A DNA stretch of 64,000 nucleotides, from the NCBI GenBank assembly GCA_963402885.1, contig OY727101.1, forward strand, positions 18,824,417-18,888,416. Reading direction: 5' to 3'. This DNA comes from Antedon bifida. Its lineage: Eukaryota; Echinodermata; Crinoidea; Comatulida; Antedonidae. The notes beneath the pieces were generated by a model that had not been told where the DNA came from, ran no database searches, and saw only the letters and a list, made by a program, of their open reading frames with translations. Position 1 is the stretch's first letter; each line of letters begins with the position of its first letter. Below are positions 39,618 through 51,100 of this stretch, piece by piece. The position numbers were made by a program, and so were the translations under genes.

Positions 39618-40436
39618 AAATTCATCATTGTTGCTATATAAGTTCATCATCATTGCTATACAACATGCTATATATGTTCATCATCATGCTATATAAGTTC
39701 ATCATCAATGCTATATAAGTTCATCATCAACATGCTATATAAGTTCAACATCAATGCTATATAAGTTCATCAATGCTATATATAAGTTCATCATCATTGC
39801 TATATGAGTTCATCATCAATGCTATATATGTTCATCATCATGCTATATAAGTTCATCATCAATGCTATATAAGTTCATCATCAACATGCTATATAAGTTC
39901 ATCATCAATGCTATATAAGTTCATCATCAATGCTATATAAGTTCATCATCATTGCTATATAAGTTCATCATCAATGCTATATAAGTTCATCATCAACATG
40001 CTATATAAGTTCAACATCAATGCTATATAAGTTCATCATCAATGCTATATATAAGTTCATCATCATTGCTATATGAGTTCATCATCAATGCTATATAAGT
40101 TCATCATCAATGCTATATAAGTTCATCATCAACATGCTATATAAGTTCATCATCAATGCTATATAAGTTCATCATCAATGCTATATAAGTTCATCATCAT
40201 TGCTATATGAGTTCATCATCAATGTGCTATATAAGTTCATCATCAATGCTATATAAGTTCATTATCATTGCTATATAAGTTCATCATCAATGCTATATAA
40301 GTTCATCATCAGTGCTATATAAGTTCATCATCAATGTGCTATATAAGTTCATCATCTATGTGCTATAATAAGTTCATCATCAATGCTAGTATAAGTTCAT
40401 CATCAATGCCAACTTCATCACCGATGCCAACTTCAT
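39618..40436. repeat. Satellite, ~21-24 bp unit, about 35 copies, each with CTATATAAG-type motif
   Basis: Unit near AATGCTATATAAGTTCATCA with AACATG, ATTG and ATGAG variants. The order of variants partly repeats (for example the run with TTCAACATC, then CTATATATAAG, then CTATATGAG occurs twice), which indicates higher-order duplication. It ends about 135 bp before the TATA-like motif of the presumed Pellino promoter. Confidence 0.97.
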
Positions 40437-40570
40437 CATAATACTAGAGCCTCTGTGAGGTGATAAAAATAAAACAGTTCATCTTTAAACATTTTTTCAT
40501 GAAAATCAAACATTCATCATCCACTGCTATATTTTAATTAATCTGGTTAAATAATAAATTAATGTGCGAA

Positions 40571-40626
40571 TTATAAATAGAACATTCATTTATTCTGGCA
40601 ATCCTTTGTCTTCTCACTACTTCCGG
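40571..40626 (+). promoter_or_regulatory. Candidate Pellino core promoter (TATA-like and ETS motif)
   Basis: TTATAAATA at 40571-40579 resembles a TATA box, and ACTTCCGG at 40619-40626 is a perfect ETS-factor consensus on the opposite strand. Both lie just before the GTAAGT donor of the presumed first exon. Position and motifs fit a promoter, but this is motif reading only. Confidence 0.35.
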
Positions 40627-40757
40627 TATCACGACCTCTCGAGAAAAAACACAACACAACGTCAACGTAAAGTGAAATCGTAGTAAAATTTCATTACAAA
40701 CAGAAACAAAGGAAATATTCAGGGTATTTTGTTGTTATAACACATAATAAGTGAAAG
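40600..40757 (+). other. PELI1: Probable Pellino non-coding exon 1
   Basis: A sequence of higher GC than its surroundings ends in GAAAG followed by a perfect GTAAGT donor at 40758. It contains no ATG. It is the best candidate for the first exon, to be spliced to the acceptor at 42118-42119. Start is a guess from the TATA-like and ETS motifs nearby; the donor is the firm end. Confidence 0.5.
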
Positions 40758-41968
40758 GTAAGTAAGGCACGAAATGTACGCAATTAGTTTTATATGTTTG
40801 TTTTAGTCTATTTTCATTTTACTTGTTTTCTACGAGGCCGATACTCTGTTTTGAATCCATCCACCACCACGGGGCCACCCCACCACCACCACCACCAGGC
40901 ATAAATTTGCTTGGCCTTGGCTGGCGGTGTCTGTCGTAACAATAGTAAAAGGCCTAGGAGAGTAACCAGGGTAGATTTGTTTGTTAGGCCAATCTAGGCC
41001 TACTGTACTACTATACATTACTATAATTTATTTTATGAGAAGAAATTTTATGTTTAATTGAATTTTTGAACTAGACCTCATGATATTAATTATTATTAAT
41101 ATTAATGATTTAATGTAAATATAATAATATGAAAAGAAAGGTATGACCACAGTTCCAGTTCATAATGTGGATTACCCATTTTCAATTTTATTTTTTTAAA
41201 TTAAAAATATAAATGATCTTATGATCCATTGTTTTTTATGTGTAGTAGTAGCAGCAAATTCATTTTCAGCTATTTCTTTGCTTTTGTTAGCGAACATAAT
41301 GAATAAAATTATTATTATAAATAAATGAATACATTTAACATTATTATGTTTCAAACTAATGAAATACTGTACCCTGATGCTCCGCACATGCCAAATTTCT
41401 AGGAAAATCATGCCGCAACTTTAAACCTGTGGAATTGTGAATGGAGTCGGAATTCATTAATCTTTCTTTATAATACATTTGTTGAATACTACATCGTCCT
41501 TTAAAGCACAGATGTCAGCCTCCATTGTGACTGTTTTTCACGACTGTAAGATCCTTGCTGTCTGTACCTACACCATACATAACACCTATCCCTATAATTA
41601 ATAATATAATATTAAATCTTTAACTTTACTAAAAGACAAAAAGAAAAAATGTGAAGAATTGAACCCACAACCTTCATATTACCAACGACACCACTACCAT
41701 ACTACTGTACCATCACTATACCAGTCATCCAGTCGACCAAGACAGATTGTTCAAATATCAAGCCTACTGCTCGAAAAAGAGCATTCGTTAGCTTTTTTTA
41801 CCTGACTCAGCAGACTTATATTTGGGATAGGTGTCTTCATTTTAATATTACTGTATATTGTGCCTGTTATTCAGTCTCACAATATTTACAAAAAGTTGAG
41901 CATGCAATAGTACCTTCAATCATTAAAATGGAAAAAATATATGAATTCAACCAATGAAATGGCTAGGA

Positions 41969-42042
41969 TCATAGAGATATTATAGTGAACTATAATATCT
42001 CTATGCTAGGATACAGCACACTAATACTTCAGTGTGCTGTAT
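41969..42042. repeat. Two adjacent hairpins before Pellino exon 2
   Basis: CATAGAGATATTATAGT and its complement flank GA (17 bp perfect arms), followed by ACAGCACACT/AGTGTGCTGT around an 8 nt loop. A degraded relative of the first hairpin is at 56905-56937. Probably a small inverted-repeat element, in the first Pellino intron. Confidence 0.8.
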
Positions 42043-42119
42043 AAGAATACTTATATAATGCTTGCCTGTAAATAAGTGGATTTGTTATTGAATAATTGGT
42101 CAATGGATTTCTCTTTCAG

Positions 42120-42157
42120 GATATGGATTAATGGAAGGATACCAGGAATAAAACGAT
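42120..42157 (+). promoter_or_regulatory. PELI1: Pellino 5' leader with two overlapping micro-uORFs
   Basis: After the acceptor at 42118-42119 the leader has ATG GAT TAA at 42123-42131 and ATG plus five codons and TAA at 42131-42151; the stop of the first overlaps the start of the second as TAATG. The main ATG follows 6 nt later at 42158. The first uATG has a purine at -3 and G at +4. Such uORFs typically lower translation of the main frame; that effect here is inference. Confidence 0.5.
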
Positions 42158-45100
42158 ATGCCTTTCATGTACGTTTCAAATATAATACTCTATTTAATTA
42201 AGTAGTAATTTATAGTATTATTACTGTATATGCCAATTGCATATTTTTTTGACTGACACTATTTTAAAGCTCTGTCTACACTATCAATGTGAAAAAATGA
42301 TGATATCATATCAATATCATATTTGGTCATATTCCTACCATACCACATCACATTTCTTTGTCAATCTAGTGTGATAGTGTAGACAGAGCTTCAGTTATAC
42401 ACTGTGGTCTTCATAGGAGAAGAAGGCTTGTATTGAGGTCTTTTGGAGTGAGGTATTAATAAAATAAAAAGGTGTGAGGTGTGACTGAACCAAGGACCCT
42501 AAGATTTGTAGGCAATCATTGTAACCACTGATATAGTAAAACCCCTCTTTTGCGACACTTCTATTTAGGGGCACTTCCATTAAGATCACCCACTATCAAG
42601 GGGACACTTTTCAGTGACATCGAACAAGAAAAAATGTTTTATCACGATGGCTTACTATATTCACTCTCGGGGACACATTGTTGGTTCTTGGAGGTATCTC
42701 CTAGAGGTTCTTAACAATGTCTCATTAATTGTACTGACATAATGTTTTATGAATGTTGAAATGTGAAAGATAGAAAATGATAATACAGTAGGCTACTTGA
42801 CAGGTTCAAGTACGAGCTTAACAGCGATTTCTGTACTTAAGTTTTCTTTTTAAACTACCAGCAACAAGCATGTTATTGTTATATCATTTGCCCTAATTAA
42901 ATTTAACCTTCAATACTATTAAGTTCTTTATCATTAATTCTTAAACTCCTGAAGTATTTTTGTGTATAAAAACATTACATAATTACAGCTCTTTTGTAAG
43001 TACTGTACACGTTTTTATTTTAGGTCTTTGCTCTGAGCTCAATAATAAGCATTTATTAAATTGCTAAGATACTACAGTATGTAGGTTGTTATTCAACCAC
43101 ATTTTCTTAATTAAAAATATAACATATTTGTAGGCCTACATGTATGTTTATAAAAAATAAAAAATAGTCGGCGTCATGAAAGTGGTGGGCGGAAATTCTG
43201 AGGACGGGGCCAACCAACGTGACAAGTACCTATCATGACTACTGGGAGAAAATCCCAAATACATAAAACAAGCCTAGAATTTGGTTTTAGTCATTTGTAA
43301 AGGATTTTCCAAGTTATATCTTTAGTCAGGCCTTGTTATTTAAGGCGAGTGAGTGCGATCACTCACCTAACACACTCCTAAACTACCCTTGAGGAGTGCG
43401 ATTTACAACACGCCTTAATTTGGTAAACTTCTATACACGAAAATACAAACAGCACACCTACAGCACCCCTGAATGTATTGAGGAGTGCAATTTGTAGCAC
43501 ACCTATGATTTTCAAAAGACAAGGCCTGTTTAGTATGCGTGTGGTGTACTGTGGCATAGGGTCATTTTTAACTGATATTTGATGATTTTTTTTATTATTT
43601 ATTCTAGGAAAGAAAATCAAGAAGCCACCTCACAGGCTGACTATGGTGCAATACAGGATATAAGCAGTATTAAATATGGTGAACTAGTGGTTTTAGGGTG
43701 AGTCTAATATGCTACAGTATACAAATAATGAATGCTTATGAGTGACATTGACAAATCATGAGGTGTTAATAATAATAATAATAATTTATTTGGAGTTTAC
43801 ACTTTTACAACAGTGGCACTCGACCAAGTGGAAGGTGCATCCATAAGAAATATAAAAAAAAAAAAAAAAAAAATTATGATATAGTAAACTACAATTACAA
43901 TAAAAAAGTTGATGTAGGTCAAATATATAACACATTTTCATCTTTCACTGAATTAAATTATTTGTACAATTTCACGAATAAAACATTCAGTATTTGTTTT
44001 ATAAAATATAACACACCTACTTTAACAAGAGGCTAGGCCAAGGCCTAAATGATTTGAAGAGGCAGAGCCCCAATTTTAGACGTGGAATAGAGTGCACAAT
44101 ACATGTTGAGTAACATAGTTTTTTTTCAGTCGTTATTTAATCTTTGTTTCTGAAATCAAAAGTTATTGTTTTGTGTACATGTTTACTGTACATTTTATAC
44201 AATTAATATTTTTATAATTCAAATCAGTTTGTGGATAAGCTAACCTAAATGATTAATAATGTTAAAGCCCCAAAGACCCAACAGCTTGAGATGTCATCCG
44301 GAGGACGAGAGTGTGTCTTTATATCTTAAATCGAATGTTTTATATACATGTTTACTTTACATTTTATACAATTAATATTTTTATAATTCAAATCAGTTTG
44401 TGGATAAGCTAACCTAAATGATTAATAATGTTAAAGCCCCAAAGACCCAACAGCTTGAGATGTCATCCGAAGGACGAGAGTGTGTCTTTGTATCTTAAAT
44501 CGAATGTTTTGTGTACATGTAGATTTTATACAATTTTATGATTCGAATCAATTTGTATACTCTACTGTATAAACCCCTAAATGATCAACAGCTTGAGATG
44601 TCATCTGAAGGACGAGTGTGTGTGTAGGACAGTAAACTGTAAGATGCAATTAACCTCCTTTGTCATGTACTGTACTAGTACCTCAGGACTAGAGTGACAT
44701 TCCTCACTAATTAATGTTTATAAAGTGACATTAATTATGTGAATGTTGTAACTTAATCCATGTCATTAATTATTCAATTGACCTTTTGACCTTTTATTGA
44801 ACTTCAAACCAAATATGTGAACCAGTGCTGAGACAAAACCTGAAAATCATTACAATTTAAAATCAAATTTTATTAGTTGAGGAATATAATTCACATTAAA
44901 ACAAAACAATGTGTAAAATTATAAAACATGCTGGGACATTTTTTCACTTTTTATCTTATTATATACTGTACTGTTTTATTTACATACTTTTAGTTTAGAC
45001 TTTTTGTCTTTATCTAAAAAACTGGTATGAATTATAAAACAGATTTATCTATATATAAAAAACAAATATATAACTCAAATGCATACTGAAATTAGTATGA

Positions 45101-48100
45101 ATTTTAAACAGATTAATTTATCTATATATATTTATCTTATTTATATTCTTATCGAAAAACAATTGTTGGTCTCAGATGTTTTCACTTCTTATCTTTACTG
45201 TTTTACATTTTTTTGATTTAAGACTTTTTCTCTTTACATCAAAAAAATAGATGTAATATAAAACAAATTTCTAATCTTACAATTACATTATTACATATCA
45301 TTAATCCCCAAAATATACAGATGTTTTATAAAATAGATAATTGTGATTTTTGCAAAGCAAATTTTGTTTTGAAGTTTATTCATAAGAGATACAACCTGAA
45401 GACATTTCGAGGTCACTACAGATCAGTTTGCTTTGCAAAATACCAAGCATGTAAAATAAAATAAGAAAACTTGCAGGTGCACTGGATCTGATAATCGCCT
45501 GCAGGTCGATAGAATTACGAGAGACGTGACTTCTAAAGATATACCAACAGTAACTGCATAGTATAACCACTTTACACAAATTAGCTGGTACAGACAATAA
45601 ATTCTAGATTTTTGGAATTTAATTTGAAAAACATATTTTCGTGCATGTGTACTACTATGTATAGAACCCCTGTTAAGGGGACACCTGCAGGACCCACAAA
45701 GTGACTGCGCCTATGTGCCTGAAAAGAGCCAGAAATAGATGGTCAGAGTGTTAAAACATTGTACTTACCCCTCCTTTGTTTCACAAAGGTGTCCTCTGAA
45801 TAGGGGTGTCTCAAAGGAGATGGTCATTCATAAGGTTTGTTCACACTGGACTTCAACAATTGTAAATTTAAGTAGGTACAGAATAGAAAAGTTTTTTTTT
45901 CCCCATCTTTTTGACACAATACTTTTCAAATACAAATGCTATACAGTGTACAATGAATAGACTTTACCATCTCAATTTCTAAACAACAATTTTATGAATA
46001 AATAATTGCCAATTATCTATTAATGATTCTGTAGGATCAGTAGAGTGGGTGGTCATTATCAAGTAGTAATTATTCCGGCAGGCACATGGATTAAGCCAAA
46101 ATGGCTTGTTCCTATACCCCCTGGCACCTGGATTACATGTCAACCCACTGGGAAGACCACATCATAACACTAACTATGTACAGTTTTTTTACGGTTTAAA
46201 CAACATTTATATTTTATATTTAAAACATTGTAAAAGACAAAATACTGCAATAACTACTAACATTATTTTAAATTGTTTAATTAGTAGACTTATGATGATC
46301 ATTATCATCATCATCCATTTTCATCATCATCATCATCATCTATTTTCATCATTATAATCATTATCATCCATATCATCATCATTATCACCATAATTATCAT
46401 TATCATCATCCATATCATCATCATCATCATCATCACCATAATTATCATCATCATTATCATCATCATCATTATCACCATCAAAATCATCATTATTATTATC
46501 ATCCATATCATCATTATCATCACCATAATTATCATCATCATTATCATCATCATTATCATCATCATCATTATCACCATTAATTTCGTCGTCATCACCATCA
46601 TCATACATATCATCATTATCATCCATATCATCATTATCATCATCTAACATCATCATCATCATCCATATCATCATTATCATCATCCATATCATTATCATCA
46701 TCATCCATATCATCATCATCATCCATATCATCATCATCATCCATATCATCATTATTATTTATCATCATCCATATCATCATTATTATTTATCATCATCCAT
46801 ATCATCATTATCATTTATCATCATCCATATCATCATCATCTTCCATATCGTCATTATCATCATATTCTCTTCCCAACATCATCATCATCTTTAAATATTA
46901 CCCGACGACTCTTATTATAATGTAAAACATAAAACGTAATAATACAGTACACACATCATCGCATGAATATTACTACACAATATGATTGATGTGTAGACAT
47001 ACATGTAACAAATACAGATTCACTTCTATCAATCATTCACACATAAACTCACTCCTTGTTGTATTCAATGTGAAAATAAAAGCATTTTGTCGCCATAAAA
47101 CAACAGTGAAAGTGAGAAAGCAAACAAATTTTCTAATTTCATATAAAATGTTACTTTAAATAGAATTATGATGATATTTAATAATAAAATATGTTACATT
47201 GAAACTTTCAGGTAAAATATTTAGTAAAATTCTATTGTACATTTACAGTACTTCTGAAAAAATTATTTTACGGTCATGCTAAAAAATCTTTAACTTTAAA
47301 CAAACAGCATCCTACCTAGTAACATACTTATTAATGTAGCATTATTTATTGAATTTAATAACATAATTATACAATACAGTACACGTAGGTGTGGTTGTTT
47401 TTTTCTAGTTCTAGTAAATTTCACTTCCAGGAATACTGTACTATGTAGTAATTAGTATGCGTGGCACCTACTTAGCATGAAGTGGGACATTGCCTGCTGA
47501 TATCAGCTGAATGTACTCTAACATGTTGTGAGCAATGTGATGAATATGTAATATGGACAATATGACACTTCTTTTTTGAGAATTATCACTATTTCAGAGT
47601 ATATCTTAAATTTCGTCATAGCAATAAATGACAATGGTATATAAGTAAGTTTGATTGGTATTGTATGGTGCACAATACGGAGCTTTCATTTTCGATTTGA
47701 TATAAACCAAACTTATGTAAATGTTAGTTCATTGTGCGCATGCGTAGATATGCGGACATGTGTCCCCGCTCCTCATCTCAACACATAAGTTTGATGGTTT
47801 AAGTGGAATTTTAAGTCCAGTCGACCACAGAGGACTGACGACCAATCTCTAGGGCAGGTCAATCAAAAGCTTCCTAATGACCCATTGCCGAAAGAGAGCA
47901 TTATAGGACCTGGGAAATTCTGTTTAAAACAAGAAAACTTTGGTCTGAGTCTAAGATGTTTAGGCTGAGGACCCTGTTTGTTTCTGCCCAGTAGGCCTAC
48001 AGCTATTGTACAAGTACACACTGTAAAATATGGGGAGCTACCCGAAAATAATTAATGTAGTATACTCAACCATTAGACCAATGAATAATCTTAAACAGGT

Positions 48101-51100
48101 TCTTTACGTTTTATTTATGAGGGTAATAAACTCAAGAGTATGATGAATCTCAATTGGAATTTACTAATAGAAAGTGTACAGTAATATGATCAGAATGTTT
48201 AATCATTAAATGAACATTCTTTTTTATATTAAGACCATGATGTAGCATCTATCAAAGATTTTTTTGGGTGGCTACTGTAAATCTATGAAAAGTACTACAG
48301 TATGAGAGGCGCCGCTGTGAAATGTTCTGTAAATTGTATTCTAAAAATGTAACTAATTATTTATGATTGGTCAGATGTTTTGCCCTACTCTGACGTAATT
48401 TGTACTTTGTACTACAGTAAAGAACAGTGAGAATACTTGCGAACAAATTCTTGTGTGGGACTCGAACCCACGACCTCCAGGTCACTAGCCTGGCATTCAT
48501 ACAGTACCTCTAGACCATATTTAAGATTGACTAAAAAAATGTTGGCTACAGTTCTACAATATCGACCACCTCTATCGAATATTAAATTTGTGAAACATCA
48601 CCAGGCAAAACATATGAAAAGTACTATGGGTGGGAGGTTGTGAATTGTAGTGCTGTTCTACAGTAAATATGATCTTAAAATGATTTAAGAGTGACTGAAA
48701 CATGTTTAGGTACAATACTGCCCACATCTGTCCATACTAAATTTGTGAAAAATCAATTGGTTGTTGGTTACACAAGTCTCTTAAAAAATTAAGAGAATTT
48801 TATTTTGGGTAGAATTGAAACACATTTGACATTTCCATGCCTATGTATATACTTCCTTTAAACAAGATATTAAATAGAAAGGTGATACTGGCCAGACTGT
48901 AGGTAGAGTATGAAAGACAACCAGTACTAACTATAGAAGATTAGGAATCAAGTCAAATTTTATTTCTGTTTATACAAATAAAGCTTTGTCCAATTTTTTA
49001 ATTTCCTTGTTCCTGGTATTTGGACATTCCTCTTTCCTTGTGAGCATTCCAGACAATCAAAGTGAACATTTATTTTTCCCAAGTGTATCAACCTTTTGAA
49101 CTTATTGTCAGCAAAAAAAAATTATTGTAACTTTAAAATTCTATTCTACCAAAGCTACCCTGTGAAGGAACGACCTAATTTAAACATGTATTACATTTAA
49201 AATGTATGCGTTTGCAATTTAGTTTTATAAATCATGACCAGCTGTAGATTAGAGTAATAATGAATAAAATATATTATTGATGGACTGGAATTGGTTGCCA
49301 GGTTATTCTCCATTTTTACCCTATCAAAGCTATTTCAATCTGCTTGATTTTTTTATGACATTTCAATTTGAATTAATTTAATTTTGTATGAGAAACTACA
49401 GATGTAATGTTACTCTATTAATATTGACTGCTATGTACTGTAAAGTAGTAGATACATTTATTCTTCATTCATCAAAATCTGTTTCTATATTATTGGATAG
49501 AGATCTGTATAGGATTTAATTTAAATTAAAAAGTATGGAACCATTTTATGCAAGAGGAATATGCAGCTACCACAGTTATAGACGATGATACCTGTTGCCT
49601 GTATATTATATGATTTTTTTCTTTTGCCAGTCATGGAATTATTATTAATTAGGGATCATACATATTCATGTTTATGCATAATTACTAACATTCATATTCA
49701 TGTTTTTTTTGTAGGTATAATGGCTGTCTTCCTTCAGGCAACAGAGGTCGCCGACGTAGCTCATTCCAGTTAGAGAAAAGGTCAACCGGGAATGGCGTTA
49801 AACCGTCCACGCATTATGAAATTAATTCATCACAAACCGCTCAGGTGCGTACAAATTGTTCATTCAAATGTGTAGTGTAATTTTGTTTTATTGCATACTA
49901 TTAAATGAATAGATTTCAACTTTATATGAGCACACATTGTTGAAACTACAGTATGTGCCCTATGCACATTATTACCATACTAATATTTATCCAAACGTAT
50001 TGTTTTAATATCATCCCAAATAAAAATGTCACAGAAGATATTTAGATTCATATTTTGTATATTGCTGAAATACAAAATTATACAGCATTAATTTCTGGTT
50101 TCTACAGTAAAGTACGTATACGAGTATTTGAAACAATTAAACATATTCTAAACCATACTGTACTGTAGCAGTGCCTCTGGGTTGTGATACAGTATACTAC
50201 ATGCATAGGGACAGACTTCTTCTTCTTCTTTTCTTCTTTTATTCAATTTTGACAGACATACTGTAAATTTACATTATATAGTCAATTGGATATTACAATG
50301 TAATGTCAACTTGGAAAGTTTTGTTTTCATAATGTATGTTTCAAAAAGAAACAAACATTGGGATCGTTACTATCCAAGAAAGTTGACTGGGTTTTTAGAT
50401 TTTTAAGTGTTTTGTCTTTGGCAAGAGACAGAGGTGATAATGAAAGCGAGAAGCCACTGAACAATTACATCATGATATTGATTGATATAAGCGGCTTCTT
50501 TGACACCTGCACATCTGTAGTTTGCAGAAAGTGTTCAATTGATTCAATTTCAATGATTTCCTACATATGTACAGAAACCCTGTGGGATACCTTAGGTAAA
50601 ATGTTCTGGTGAAGCTGGAGATCTCCTTATTCATTCAAAAATTATTCAATATACCAATAGAATATGTAAATAATTTGCAGGGCTGTATAAAATATACGGT
50701 TAATAAAGCCTTGGTGATGTGCCCAAATATAATAGTGATATGCCCAAATATGGTAGTGATATGACATCATCGTGTCCATATATGGGCACATCACATTTTT
50801 TTTGTCACATAAAGTTTGATAGTGTAGATAGAGTGCTTTAACAAACCACTTTGGGCTAGCGAATTTCTTTATTTTTGTGCTAGTGAAAATTTAACACTAT
50901 TTCCCAGCACCTGGCTCATTTAATCATCAGATTTTTCACAGAACGTTTTATAAGCATGTAGTTCTGTTCGGGCTAGCAAGAATAAATAAATCAAATTTAC
51001 TTGGTGAGCTAAATGTAATATATCATATCATTTATTTTGCCAAATTTCAAATACAGTACAAAGTAAGACATAAAAACAATACAAAAGTAAAAAGAATTAA

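Noticed and set aside
39618-40436. CRISPR array
   Set aside because: The units are contiguous near-identical satellite repeats without unique spacers, in a eukaryotic genome.
46311-46752. Met/Ile- and Asp-rich minus-strand ORFs of 110 and 138 codons
   Set aside because: They are translations of the ATC microsatellite in different frames.
48453-48528. Functional tRNA gene
   Set aside because: The T arm and an anticodon-like stem are good, but the acceptor ends do not pair and there is no clear terminator; it looks like a SINE head or pseudo-tRNA.
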